Below, piece by piece: positions 1 to 9,736 of a stretch of DNA of 64,000 nucleotides. The DNA lies in NCBI GenBank assembly GCA_029255685.2, contig CM055317.2, positions 19,662,501-19,726,500 on the forward strand. The letters are read 5' to 3'. This DNA comes from Silene conica. Taxonomy: Eukaryota > Streptophyta > Magnoliopsida > Caryophyllales > Caryophyllaceae. The notes beneath the pieces are model-generated. The model did no database searches. It was not told where the DNA came from and saw only the letters and a list, made by a program, of their open reading frames with translations. The first letter of the stretch is position 1. The number at the start of each line of letters is the position of its first letter. The position numbers and the translations under genes are program-made.

Positions 1-40
1 CCACTTCTCCTCTTCTTCTTTTCTTACTCACAAAAACACT

Positions 41-439
41 CCCAGCCGGCGGACCGGCTGCCGGCCGACCGGCTGAGAGTCCAACTCCTTCTTCTTTTCT
101 CCGAATCCTTCACATACAAAAACACTCCCAGCCGGCGGACCGGCTGCCGGCCGACCGGCTGGTGTTCCCTTCTCCTTGCTTTTTTCTTCAAGTATGTTCA
201 CACATTCCTGATTCTCAGCCGGTGGACCGGCCGCCGGCCGACCGGCTGGGAATCATTTCTCCTTGCAATTTGATTTTTGAATAAAGAACTCGCCTTCTTA
301 GCCGGTGGACCGGCTGCCGGTTAGGTACAGGCTGGGGATGCAAAATCTGAAATCTGTCCAAATAAACTATCAAAAACAGAAATGTGTCCAGGTCCTCCCA
401 GCCGGTATGGTACCGTCGGCCGGTGGGCCGGCTGAGAGT
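41..439. repeat. Array of five CAGCCGG...CCGGCTG hairpin modules (after gag)
   Basis: Modules at about 41-80, 127-162, 216-250, 300-337 and 397-439. Each contains CAGCCGG, a GACCGGC-type middle and a terminal CCGGCTG, so each can fold on itself. Spacing is 84-97 bases. The spacers are AT/CT-rich and often contain TTTTCTTC. The fourth module is degenerate. The same module type recurs in the LTR at 5171-5615. Confidence 0.85.
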
Positions 440-650
440 ACCTGTACACTATTTCGAGAAATAATTTAATTTGAACATAAAAATCAACTTTGCCTACAAC
501 GGTTATGCCAATAATCCTCCGACTATACCCATGAATCTTCCACAAACAAGCAACAAACATATCCAAACATCTCATGCAACCTAAAAATTAAACTAAAACC
601 GAACTAACCAAGAAACTAACATGCAAACTAGATGAAAGAAAGAAATCTAA

Positions 651-657
651 TACTTAC
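651..657 (-). promoter_or_regulatory. Possible 5' splice site after gag-protease
   Basis: About 50 bases after the gag-protease stop the minus strand reads GTAAGTA, a consensus plant donor. Some plant gypsy elements (Ogre) have an intron between protease and reverse transcriptase. If this donor is used, the hairpin array at 41-439 would be intronic. No acceptor can be seen because the window ends. Confidence 0.25.
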
Positions 658-704
658 AACCGGTGGTTGTTGAGTGACTCCACCAAACCTTTCACGATCA
701 TCTT

Positions 705-3700
705 TCAATCTTTGTGGGTCAAAACCTCGTCCATGCTAACTAGTGACCTCAAGAAAAGGTCAAAAGCCGCGGACGGGGCTTCAACTTTGCTCTCTCTTCG
801 AGTTTCCATCTTGCTCATCATCAACTTTCGAGCTTTGACATCTTTTCCGGCAATTAGCTCCTCTAGGTCCCCTTTTTCAAACAAAGGGTCCTCAAAAGAA
901 CTAGTACAACTCGGTCTTCCTTGCTCTTTGTCATGGTCTCTCTTCTCCGGACTCAACAACTTCTCGCTAGTAAAACTAGCATCCTCAATTTTCAAGATCA
1001 TATTTTCCATGATTCCCTTCTCATCAAACATCTTAGGGACATCATTCACCAACAAACTTGCAACCATGCCAACTTTCTTCTCCTTGGAGCTTGTATCGGG
1101 AGCTTCCGGAAGTTCAAACTCCGCCACTTGCTCTCCCACTTCGAATGATAACTTTCCTCTCTTCACATCAATAGTCGCTCCTCCGGTGGCCAAGAATGGC
1201 CTACCGAGTATCACGAAGGAGCTACTACCGACGGGGACGTCTAATATCACGAAGTCGGTGGGAATGGATAGATTCCCCACCTTGACGATAGCATCTTCAA
1301 GCACCCCTAGAGGAAGTTTTTCGGTACCATCCGCAAGAGTGATAGGAGTTGTAGCGGGAGACAAACTTTTGACATCCAATTTCTTGGCCATAGCTAGAGG
1401 CATAACACTCACGCCGGCTCCCAAGTCACATAATGCATTATCAATCTTCTTCCCTCCAACATGGCAACTTATCGAAAAGCTACCCGGATCCCCGAGTTTG
1501 ATGGGGAGGGTGCATGGGACTTTCTTGGCGGGCATGATTGCATTCACTTCTCCTTTCTTTCCTCGGGAGGGGATTGTTGCCTCCACCTCCTCTACAAGCT
1601 TCATCAACTCCTCACAACGAGGATCTCCTCTTGTAATTTTTCGGAAGAACTCACAAACTCTCCTCTCAATGAGGCCTTCTCCATGCTCGGACTCTTCTTC
1701 GACAACACTTTTTCCTTTCTCCATGTTCTCTTTCCCTTCATCTATTTTCTTCTTTGGAATGTTCAAGACTTGTTGCATCACAACGTCTAAGTCATCAATG
1801 TCGACTTCATTACAATCATCCGGAGGAGTGTTGGACACCATCACCATCACCTCCTCCTCAACACATTTCTCACTTCCTCTCCCTAATACCGTCATAACTT
1901 GCTCTACCTTCGATCCTCCTTCATCATCTCTCCTCTCAAGCATTGGTTGCTCATTCTTGCTTGTCGTAATAGCATTGACACCATGTGGTTTTGAAGCATC
2001 CCGGGAGCTTTGACCTTGGGCAAGAAAGCCGCCCGGTGGCCTTTGTGGGTTGGCTAAGGCTTGTGAAGCAACTCTAGCCTCCATCTCCCGGATCTCTTTT
2101 TGATTTGCCGTCTTCAAATTCATCATTTCTTGATTATGTGTCGCTTGCATGCCTTTCACAAGTTTAAGCAACTCTCCAACTTGGGAGTCACTTGAGAGAT
2201 CTTGATGAGGTGTGTTGGTAAGGGGCAAGGGAAACCCGTAGTCATTCCTTGCACCCCCACTTTGTTGATTTGCTTTGGGACCTTGGTTGTTGAAGTTTGG
2301 GTTTTGGTGGTGGTTAGGAAATGGTTGGTTGAAATTTTGGTCATTGAGACTTTGATTGTTGAAATTGTTGTTGTGGAAGTTTTGTTGGTGGTTTGGGTTG
2401 TGGAAATTTTGTTGGTTATGGTATTGGTTGTTGTTTTGGTTGTTGAAGTTTGGGTTGTTATTGAAATTTGCACTGAAATTTTGTGGGTTTTGGTTGTTTT
2501 GGAAATTTGGATTAAAGTTCGGGTCATTGAAACTTTGTTGAAAGCCTTGATTGGCTTGGTTGGTTTGATTCCCTTGGTAAAAGTTGTTGTTGTAATTGTT
2601 TCTCGGGTTGAAGTTTCCTCCCCTTGGTTGAAAACCGGGGGGATTTTGCCCTTGAGGTTGTTGAATTTGATGAGGATTCAACACATTGGTACTCTTGTAA
2701 CTCATATAGGGGCTTCCTCGGATCCCTTGATGGTAATAGTTCGAATTTGGGTTGAAAGTATTGGGGTTTTTTGGGTTGTTAAAGGCTTGGAAAGCATATA
2801 CCTCCTCCATACTCTCACTTCCCTCATAGGAATTGTTGTTTGCACACACATCAAAGGTATGCCCGCATCCCCCACATAAGTCACATGAAACAACACTATT
2901 AACTTGGTACATTCCCGGGACTTTGCTCTTGGTTTCTTTGGTAGCGGAGCCCTTTGTCAATTCCTCCAATTTCTTGGTTAACATGTCCAACTTGGCATTG
3001 GTTTCTTCGTTTGCCTTAGCATTGGAAAGGTGCTCACTAGGGTACTTACTACTCTTCCTCAAGACATTCCCCCTAGTACCATAGTTTTCCTCCGAATCAA
3101 CAATCTTCTTGATGAGTTCCGTTCCTTCCTCATGTGGCAAGTGGTCAAAGCTACCACCCGCCGATGCATTAACCATTTCCTTAGTCCGGGAGAGAAGGGT
3201 TTGGAAAAAAGTTTGAGTTGTGTACCAAGGTGGTATCCCGTGGTGTGGGCACTTGGCTAGCAAATCTTGGTATCTATCCCAAGCTTCTCCCAAAGATTCT
3301 CCCTCGTCTTGTTGAAACTGAGTTATCTCATTCCGGAGCATCGCGGTCTTGGAGGATGGGTAGTACTTGGCAAGGAAAGCCGTTGCCAAGTCGTCCCATG
3401 TGGTGAATGTATTCGGAGCATGGACATTTAGCCACCTATCGGCCTTGTCGGTTAAGGAATAGGGGAAAAGCATAAGCCTTAATGTCTCCTCGAGTACTCC
3501 GGTCTTCTTTATCATCGCGACTTTACCCTTGAATTTTCTTAGGTGCCCATGAGCATCTTCGTGGGAAGCCCCGCTAAAGGCATTCTTTTCGATTGAACTC
3601 ATTTGGGAAGGATGTATTTCGAAATTTTGAGGAACAAGAACCCCGAAGTTGATTGGATTGGTGGTGTCATTGTGATTGGGCCGGTTATAATCACGAAGAG

Positions 3701-3974
3701 CGGCCATTATGTGAATTTGATGGTTGTTTGGGAAGTGTGGTGATTGTGGTGGTGATTGATAAAACGGATTGTCAAAACTTTCGGATGTTGGGCTAGGATT
3801 GCTTTGATTGGGACTTGGTGGTTCGGATGAAGAGGGGTTGTTTTGGCTAGTAGAAGCTTGGGACGCAATTCTCACCCTTGCAATAGTCTTCCTCCTTAGG
3901 GCCCGAAAGAGCCTCTCCGGTTCGGAAGATGACAACAAAGAGCTAGAGTCACCCCTAGGCATAAAACTTAGCAA
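705..3974 (-). CDS. Gag-protease polyprotein of Athila-like gypsy element
   Basis: A single open frame of 1089 residues, with no stop or frameshift. It encodes the structural capsid protein and the processing protease of an LTR retrotransposon. Residues about 130-255 are the plant retrotransposon Gag domain (a TTWDDLATAFLAKYYP-type core and a CPHHG motif). Residues 364-377 form a CX2CX4HX4C zinc knuckle. Residues about 390-590 are a very asparagine/glutamine-rich tract. From about residue 850 an aspartic protease follows, with active-site motif DLGAG and later ILGRPFL. In classical retropepsins the site is DTG/DSG; DLGA is usual in this plant group. The stop at 705 is followed by non-coding DNA rather than reverse transcriptase. 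An intact ORF of this length suggests the copy is young or still under selection. Confidence 0.88.
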   Translation of the reverse strand: MLSFMPRGDSSSLLSSSEPERLFRALRRKTIARVRIASQASTSQNNPSSSEPPSPNQSNPSPTSESFDNPFYQSPPQSPHFPNNHQIHIMAALRDYNRPNHNDTTNPINFGVLVPQNFEIHPSQMSSIEKNAFSGASHEDAHGHLRKFKGKVAMIKKTGVLEETLRLMLFPYSLTDKADRWLNVHAPNTFTTWDDLATAFLAKYYPSSKTAMLRNEITQFQQDEGESLGEAWDRYQDLLAKCPHHGIPPWYTTQTFFQTLLSRTKEMVNASAGGSFDHLPHEEGTELIKKIVDSEENYGTRGNVLRKSSKYPSEHLSNAKANEETNAKLDMLTKKLEELTKGSATKETKSKVPGMYQVNSVVSCDLCGGCGHTFDVCANNNSYEGSESMEEVYAFQAFNNPKNPNTFNPNSNYYHQGIRGSPYMSYKSTNVLNPHQIQQPQGQNPPGFQPRGGNFNPRNNYNNNFYQGNQTNQANQGFQQSFNDPNFNPNFQNNQNPQNFSANFNNNPNFNNQNNNQYHNQQNFHNPNHQQNFHNNNFNNQSLNDQNFNQPFPNHHQNPNFNNQGPKANQQSGGARNDYGFPLPLTNTPHQDLSSDSQVGELLKLVKGMQATHNQEMMNLKTANQKEIREMEARVASQALANPQRPPGGFLAQGQSSRDASKPHGVNAITTSKNEQPMLERRDDEGGSKVEQVMTVLGRGSEKCVEEEVMVMVSNTPPDDCNEVDIDDLDVVMQQVLNIPKKKIDEGKENMEKGKSVVEEESEHGEGLIERRVCEFFRKITRGDPRCEELMKLVEEVEATIPSRGKKGEVNAIMPAKKVPCTLPIKLGDPGSFSISCHVGGKKIDNALCDLGAGVSVMPLAMAKKLDVKSLSPATTPITLADGTEKLPLGVLEDAIVKVGNLSIPTDFVILDVPVGSSSFVILGRPFLATGGATIDVKRGKLSFEVGEQVAEFELPEAPDTSSKEKKVGMVASLLVNDVPKMFDEKGIMENMILKIEDASFTSEKLLSPEKRDHDKEQGRPSCTSSFEDPLFEKGDLEELIAGKDVKARKLMMSKMETRRESKVEAPSAAFDLFLRSLVSMDEVLTHKD

Positions 3975-4123
3975 ACCAATTAGTCGTCCTAGTGTTTATC
4001 AAACACTAGGGTGAGCAATAAAACAAGCACTCTACAAATAACTACCAAATCTTTAATCAAAACAAAAGCAAGCTCAACTAACTCAAGACTAAAACTAAAA
4101 CTAAACTACACAACTTCTAAACA

Positions 4124-4144
4124 CCGTCCCCGGCAACGGCGCCA
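4124..4144 (-). promoter_or_regulatory. Primer-binding site, Asp-tRNA type
   Basis: The minus strand reads TGGCGCCGTTGCCGGGGACG, starting about three bases after the LTR end. This is the primer site commonly seen in plant Athila-type elements and complementary to the 3' end of an Asp tRNA. It fixes the element's orientation and the inner LTR boundary. Confidence 0.8.
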
Positions 4145-5137
4145 TTTTGATGGCCGGATTTTGCCGTCGATTCCGACACCAAAAACAATTTATAAACTCC
4201 CAAATTAAGTAGTATAATTTAGGGTCGAACCCAAAAGACGGTGGGGAAGTTGTATATTTAAGTTCTAGTTCGAGCTCGTGATTGATTAACAACTACTAAA
4301 GATAAATTAGAGCACAAGTGTCAAGATGAAATCAATGGATAAAAGATACTAAGGTGTCGGGGGTACTAAGGTAGGTTGGTAACGAATCATGCAAGGGAAT
4401 CTAAGGTCTCCACTATACTAGGCCTAGGTTTGTCTCGTCTATCGATTTGACTCCCCTAAAGTCGATCCCTATTCTAGCTTTCGCTACAAATAGGGCCAAC
4501 CTAACAAATATACATGTCCGCGAAAGCCCTAGACTATCATCAAAGGCCAACAACAATGAGAATAATATCCAACCATCGTTGTGACATTTCATCAAACATG
4601 TAACATGCATAAATGAAAACCTAGCAAAGAAGAGAACCAAATCATAACCCTAAGCAAGATTCATAGCTAACAACAAACCAAAGCACACCCCTAACCCTAG
4701 TAGGGGAACTACTCACACATGGCTAACATAAGTATGTAAACAAATGATGAGGAATTGCTAGACATGTTGGATTAAGTAAGACTAAACAATTAAACAAACA
4801 AAACTTAAAGGAAATGCAAAGATAAAGTAGAGATGAAGAAGATTATACCAATAATAAGGAAAAAGCAAGGAACTTGGATTACAACTTGGAGGATTCTCTC
4901 AAACCCTCAAATTACAACCCAATAAGAGTCTTCTAAAATTGCCCAAGAACAAAGCTAAGAGAATTACTAAGAAAGGATTAACTAATATTGAAAGATTAAA
5001 CTAAGATCTAAAGAGGATTAAAATATTAAGAGAGTTTTTTGAGTCTAAGTATAGAACAATGGAACAGTGCAAAACCCTAGAAAAGTGTGTAAAAAGTAAC
5101 GTAATATCCTCTATGCAAATGAAAGACTAAGTGCGGG

Positions 5138-5146
5138 TTTATATAG
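5138..5146 (-). promoter_or_regulatory. TATA box of the Athila-like LTR
   Basis: CTATATAAA on the minus strand, about 1 kb from the inner LTR end. It lies directly downstream, in transcription order, of the hairpin array at 5171-5615, in an otherwise GC-balanced stretch. Inferred from sequence only. Confidence 0.5.
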
Positions 5147-5170
5147 TGCGCGAATTTCTGAAAAATGCTT

Positions 5171-5615
5171 CCCAGCCGGTCGACCGGCCGCCGGTGGTGG
5201 ACCGGCTGAGAGCCCAAATCTGAGTTCTGAGTTTTTCTTCAATTTTCTTCAATGATCATGCATTCCCAGCCGACCGGCCGGCTGCCGGTCTGGCACCGGC
5301 TGGGAAGCCTATCTTTCAGCTCTGATTGTTTCTTCAAACTTCTTTCAGCACAGGTCCCCTCAGCCGGTGGACCGGCTGCCGGTTGTCCACCGGCTGGGAG
5401 TCCTTTTTCAGAGTTCTGCCCAACAATTCATTTTCTTCATTCTTCGAATTTGGCTAAGTATAGGAAAGCCTCCCCAGCCGGCTGACCGGCTGCCGGTGGG
5501 CCACCGGCTGGGGGCCTTGTTCCATGAATCTGCATTTTCTCTTCTTTTACGCCAAAAATCCGAAGTCAGAGCTCCCAGCCGGCCGACCGGCCGCCGGTTG
5601 GGGACCGGCTGGGAG
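5171..5615. repeat. Array of five CAGCCGG...CCGGCTG hairpin modules (in LTR U3)
   Basis: Modules at about 5171-5212, 5265-5304, 5361-5399, 5473-5514 and 5573-5615, spaced 94-112 bases apart. They are separated by pyrimidine-rich spacers with TTTTCTTC words like those in the 41-439 array. They lie immediately upstream of the LTR TATA box, where enhancer or silencer repeats are expected. Confidence 0.85.
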
Positions 5616-5847
5616 GGCCTGGGAGGCAACAATCACAAATCCTTCACAATTCTTCATAAATCGCTCCAAATTCGGGTCGATTTGTCTCGTTTCTTCGCCC
5701 CCGCCGTAATGCCTACAAAAATTGGACAGAATAGGAACATACGAGGCAACGGACGTAAAAACACCTCAAGACACGCAAATCGAGGCCGAATCGTGACCGA
5801 AAACAAAGAAAATGCAAAGGAAATGATGACCAAAATGGAGCTCATCA

Positions 5848-6045
5848 AACATGTGTTATACAGTTATTTATAACAGTTTCCTGAGCATCGTGGTAAGATA
5901 ATGGATTGTGTTATTATAACATACATATTAGACTACTGTAACATGTATTATATAGTTATTAAAACATTTTTCCTGATTCGAATATTAAGATTTCAAAATT
6001 GACAAGTTCAATTACTTAATATATTTTTCTTTGGCTTATTCTAAA
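5848..6045. other. Short AT-rich flank, nothing recognised
   Basis: AT-rich DNA with small direct repeats around TGTGTTATA/ATGTATTATA. No ORF, terminal repeat or RNA gene seen. Confidence 0.5.
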
Positions 6046-6117
6046 GGCTATTAGCTCAAAAGGGAGAGCAATGTGCAAATTTTGTACAAAGGTATGGGTT
6101 CGAATCCCATATAGCCT
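6046..6117 (+). other. tRNA-like cloverleaf, probable degenerate tRNA or SINE head
   Basis: It starts GGCTATTAGCTC and ends with a box-B loop GGTTCGAATCC and ATAGCC. A D stem (GCTC/GAGC), an anticodon stem (TGTGC/GTACA with one G-T pair), a T stem (ATGGG/CCCAT) and a six-pair acceptor (GGCTAT/ATAGCC) can all be drawn. The seven-base anticodon loop is AAATTTT, so position 33 is A instead of the near-invariant T, and the acceptor stem lacks its seventh pair. This argues for a pseudogene, or for the pol III head of a SINE whose body cannot be delimited. Confidence 0.45.
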
Positions 6118-6213
6118 AGTTAATTTAAGAATCTGGTGTTTAGAATTTGTTGAAACGAGATATGTAGTAAAAAAATTGATAAATAAAAACAATAATAATA
6201 CACGGGATTGCAA

Positions 6214-6314
6214 AATAACAGCTAGTAGGCGTTACAATAACAGCTAGTAAGCGCTACAATAACAGCTAGTAAGCGTTACAATATCAGCTAGTAAGCGTTA
6301 CAATAACAGCAACG
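6214..6314. repeat. 22-bp tandem repeat, about 4.5 copies
   Basis: Units at 6214, 6236, 6258 and 6280 plus a partial at 6302. The unit is AATAACAGCTAGTAAGCGTT plus AC. Adjacent units differ by one or two bases. Confidence 0.9.
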
Positions 6315-6458
6315 TGGCATCATCCTGTGCGTCCAGGATCTAGATCCAACGGTCTGAAATGGTAGGACGGACTCATTTAAAACCCTGGACTCACCGGATC
6401 TCCGTTGTATATTATATATATATATATATATATAATATATATATAGATATAGATTTAG

Positions 6459-7708
6459 GATCCGGTGAGAACGAACACTCGGTGCAAACGGTGAGAACGA
6501 ACATGAACCATACGATTAAAAACAATCCATAAGGATCCGTAATGAAACAAAATAACAATTTTCTTTGTTAAACAACTTGACATTATTATTAACTCATGAC
6601 TAACTAAAAGACATTACCAACTCATTAATAACACTGTACACCAACATCATTCATCCCCATCAACCACAACGACTGGCATTCGACACCAAAAGTCATCGTA
6701 GACATCGATCTCTGTCGAGTAGAACCCGTCGTCGCCCTATTCTGCATCCTTAAACGCTGACGATAACTGTTTCGGAACGAGAAAATCGGCGGTTGTGATC
6801 TGGTTTCCGACGGCTAAACAAGATAAGGATTGGGAATGAGTTGGTTTTTGAGAAGCAATAGATCTGGAATGCCTGATTAAAAAATGGGTTGTGAACAAAG
6901 AAGTTGATTCGTCAGCCTTACTCTTGTTGTCGGGTACACAAAATTAGTGTATATATGATTTCTTAATTGATGTATCTCAAACCTTTTATAATGTACCTAC
7001 ACTAATTTTTGATGTATCTAGACATAGATACACAAAATTACTTACTAGGTACATTAAAATTGTTTTGAGATACATCAATATAAAATATAGATGCATCGAT
7101 TTCCTGTAGTGCAAATTGATGATTTGGTCCAGAAGCTTCAAATACAAGGAACTATAGCTAGGAGGAAGACGATGTGGACCATAACTTGGCGAGTTGCATA
7201 TCGAGTCATTGAGTCAACCGATTATCCGTGATGCGATTATATCTGCGTTCGTCACCATCATCAACAACTTTACTCAGCAACTCTACCTCTAAAATCTGAA
7301 TCATCCTTCTCGTTCATTAATTTCGACAACATCAATGGCGACATTTTTGAGGTTTTATGGATCTGGGAAATTGGGAAATGTAAAATGAAGTGTAAATTAA
7401 TGAAATAGTACAATTATTTTGTGGAATAATTGTCAATTAATGAAATTGGTAAAGAAAATGAGGAGTGTGATGGAAAATTGTGTTGTTGCTGGTGTGGTTT
7501 GGTGATCGACGGCGATGAGAGCTGATGAATGATTATGTGGTTATGGAGTGGGTGGTAATTAGGAATGACATGTCTGATAGATAAAGGGAGGGAGTGTTAG
7601 TTTGGATTTTGATTTGGGGCAACATAACACGTGAATGTTGATTGGTTGGATTGTTTTTAATCGTATGGTTCATGTTTGTTCTCACCGAGTGTTCGTTCTC
7701 ACCGGATC
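6459..7708. mobile_element. TIR element with GATCCGGTGAGAAC ends (1.25 kb, non-autonomous)
   Basis: The first 70 bases (GATCCGGTGAGAACGAACAC onward) match the reverse complement of the last 66 over almost their full length. The left repeat carries an extra 12-base internal copy of the GGTGAGAACGAAC motif. Both ends lie in (TA)n sequence, so a target duplication cannot be separated from the microsatellite. No transposase ORF is present. The superfamily is not certain; a Mutator-like or (TA)n-targeting MITE fits. Confidence 0.75.
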
Positions 7709-7738
7709 TTGACTATATATATATATATATAGACTTGA

Positions 7739-8111
7739 GATCCGGTGAGAACCACCTTACAATGAGAACTCTGTGAGAACTCTACCTTACGGACTTTTTT
7801 AAAAAAAATTAATGACATAATTGGATTCGGCATGACATTTTATAGCTAGAGAACATATTTTTTGGTCTAGAAAATAAATACTAGTGACGGAAATCAAGGT
7901 GAGATACGTTTTATTTATTTGCATGCACCTACTATCTATTTTTTCGTATCTATCATTTTTCCGCCACTGGTATTTATTTTCTAGACCAAGAAATATGTTC
8001 TCTGCCTATAAAATTCCATGCCGAATCCAATTATGTCATTACTTTTTAAAAAAAAACTCCGTAAGGAAGAGTTCTCACCGGTTTTCATTGTAAGGTGGTT
8101 CTCACCGGATC
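7739..8111. mobile_element. Foldback MITE (373 bp) with GATCCGGTGAGAAC ends
   Basis: Nearly the whole element is an inverted repeat: the left half (GATCCGGTGAGAACCACC, then CTTACGG, GGATTCGGCATG, GGTCTAGAAAATAAATAC) reappears in reverse complement in the right half. It shares its first 14 bases with the element at 6459-7708, which lies 30 bases away. It can form a hairpin of about 170 pairs and is therefore a plausible small-RNA source. The two small ORFs over it are products of the inverted repeat, not genes. Confidence 0.8.
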
Positions 8112-8117
8112 CCAACC

Positions 8118-8135
8118 CTGTATATATATAGATAT

Positions 8136-8207
<72 letters not shown>

Positions 8208-8222
8208 TTATATATATATATA
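8118..8222. repeat. (TA)n microsatellite
   Basis: About 100 bases of nearly pure TA dinucleotide with a few GA/GACT interruptions. Similar shorter TA tracts flank the elements at 6412-6445 and 7713-7733. Confidence 0.95.
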
Positions 8223-8774
8223 GTTTGTTGGCCGGCGGATCATTACACCATGGTTTGCTTGACCCATTTGACCCACCATCCTGGCTCAACTCAAGTCGTC
8301 CTTAAAATAGGTCGAGTTACAATTAAATTTTTTTCACCTTAGCGTGACACGATCATTTTAAGTTCAACAAATGTATCGACAACTTGACATTATCTTGTCT
8401 CAAGCTCGGCCCGACTTGACTTGTTGCCATCTATATTACTAGTTATCATTATTATTATAACAACCAACTAAACATCGTCGACACATTACTATATATGTTG
8501 ACACTTATTAATGAAGTTTCTAAACTACCATTTCTTCACACAGTCACACTCCCCCTTGTATATTCTACTTTTTTTTAATTTTAATAAGTATTGTTCTTAG
8601 TTTGGTAGATTGGACACAAAATTAGGATAGATTTCTTGACTTGTGACGAAATTAGGATAGATTCGTTGTTTCAAACTCGTATTTGTAGGGTAGGAATGCG
8701 ATTGTTGTTGGTTCCAAGCCCAAATTTACATTGTTGGTTTCAATTTTTTTAAAAGAAAAGAAATAAAAAAGTTG

Positions 8775-9185
8775 GACGAAAATCATTTCCGTTTGGCAAT
8801 GGTGCTGAACAATTTTTTTTTTGTCCAGAATAGGGTCTTGACGAAAATTTTGTTTGTCTGGTCTCCGTTCTGGACAAAAAAAATTTCGGCCAACAGCAAT
8901 GCAGGACGATAATTATCTTCGTCCAGCCTATTTTTTTTTTTTTTAAAAAAATTAGGGTTGACGACTATAATTTTCGTCCAGTATAGGTGTTTGGACGAAA
9001 ATTATTTTTGTCCAGCATAGGTGCCAGACAAAGATAATTTCCATCCAATATAGGTCTTGGACGAAAATTAATTTTCGTCGGGCACTTATGCGGGACGAAA
9101 ATTATTTTCGTTTGGCAGGCATGCTGGACAAAAATTATCTTCGTCCAACACCCGTGTTTTCGTCCGACACCTAATTCGTCACATT
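8775..9185. repeat. Array of GACGAAAATTATTTTCGTC palindromes
   Basis: At least eight variants of GGACGAAAATTATTTTCGTC, 30-50 bases apart and linked by words such as CAGCATAGGTG. Some half-sites are mutated. Dense short palindromes are typical of the subterminal regions of CACTA-type transposons, but no CACTA terminus was found nearby, so the owner is unknown. Confidence 0.75.
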
Positions 9186-9736
9186 TTTAATTTTTGTTTT
9201 CGAAAATTGAATTCGGGTTCGGGAATCGGTCGCTAATCAGTATCCGTTGTATTATACAAGAAACTAGAAATCATAAACTTGAAACAAAATTAAATCGTAG
9301 ATTAACCTCGTTACTAGCTTCATAGTTGTAAATTGTGATCATTGTTAGTGGTGTTGTCGTTGTTAAAATCGTTGTGATTATGTTGCAAAACCGTTGTTAA
9401 AATCGTTGTCATTCATGTTGCGAAACCGTTTTAAACCCGTCTTTTTTTTAGAGAAAACCGACATTTTTTTAGAGATTTTTTAGTGAGACGATAATTAGTA
9501 AAACGTAAAAATTGTCAATAATATTTAACACGCCCCTTATTATAAAAACTTAAAAGAAGGAAAATAAAAGTTGGAGAAAGATTTAAAATTCATTTGGTAA
9601 ACGAGTAGAGTAATAAATTTAGGTAACTAACTACTTCGTAGTAGTGGAGAAGTAGTAATAGATTGATCCCAACATAAACACTCCTCGAACGGTAACAATA
9701 AGACGACTTACCTTAAACTCCGTTGCCCAATTACCC
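9186..9736. promoter_or_regulatory. Upstream region of the SPOC-domain gene
   Basis: It holds two direct copies of a GTTGTTAAAATCGTTGTNAT word around 9360-9415 and a TATA-like TTATAAAAAC near 9540, about 195 bases before the ATG. Transcription start inferred only. Confidence 0.35.

Larger units (their letters stand above)
1..5847 (-). mobile_element. Athila-like Ty3/gypsy LTR retrotransposon, partial (left end outside window)
   Basis: Read on the minus strand, the order is LTR (5847 to 4148), primer-binding site (about 4144-4124), leader, gag-protease ORF (3974-705), then non-coding DNA to the window edge. The LTR has TG...CA ends within a longer inverted match (TGATG/CATCA). No reverse transcriptase, RNase H or integrase is visible, so pol either lies left of position 1 or is absent and the element is non-autonomous. 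The assignment to the Athila group rests on the gag sequence type and on a primer site matching the one usual for Athila elements (Asp-tRNA-like). The other LTR is not in the window, so its target duplication and age cannot be read. Confidence 0.8.
4148..5847 (-). repeat. 5' LTR of the Athila-like element (about 1.70 kb)
   Basis: On the plus strand the LTR starts TGATGG and ends CTCATCA, giving inverted TGATG/CATCA ends, and it directly abuts the primer-binding site after about three bases. The bases outside are AACAT. A TATA box on the minus strand lies at 5138-5146 (CTATATAAA). Five GC-rich hairpin modules sit just upstream of it at 5171-5615, which places them in U3. The part between the TATA box and the primer site (R and U5) has no ORF. 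The boundaries are inferred from one LTR only. Confidence 0.72.

Noticed and set aside
41-439. CRISPR-like repeat-spacer look of the hairpin array
   Set aside because: Plant nuclear retrotransposon context, diverged repeats and related pyrimidine-rich spacers; no cas genes.
667-2013. 448-codon plus-strand ORF
   Set aside because: It is the mirror of the gag-protease coding region on the other strand; low-complexity Ser/Phe/Pro composition and no domain.
2202-2879. 225-codon plus-strand ORF rich in Val/Leu
   Set aside because: Antisense of the Asn/Gln-rich gag tract; composition artefact.
6046-6117. Functional tRNA gene
   Set aside because: Anticodon-loop position 33 is not T and the acceptor stem is short by one pair.
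7981-8289. ORF with long Ile-Tyr run
   Set aside because: Translation of the (TA)n tract and foldback MITE.
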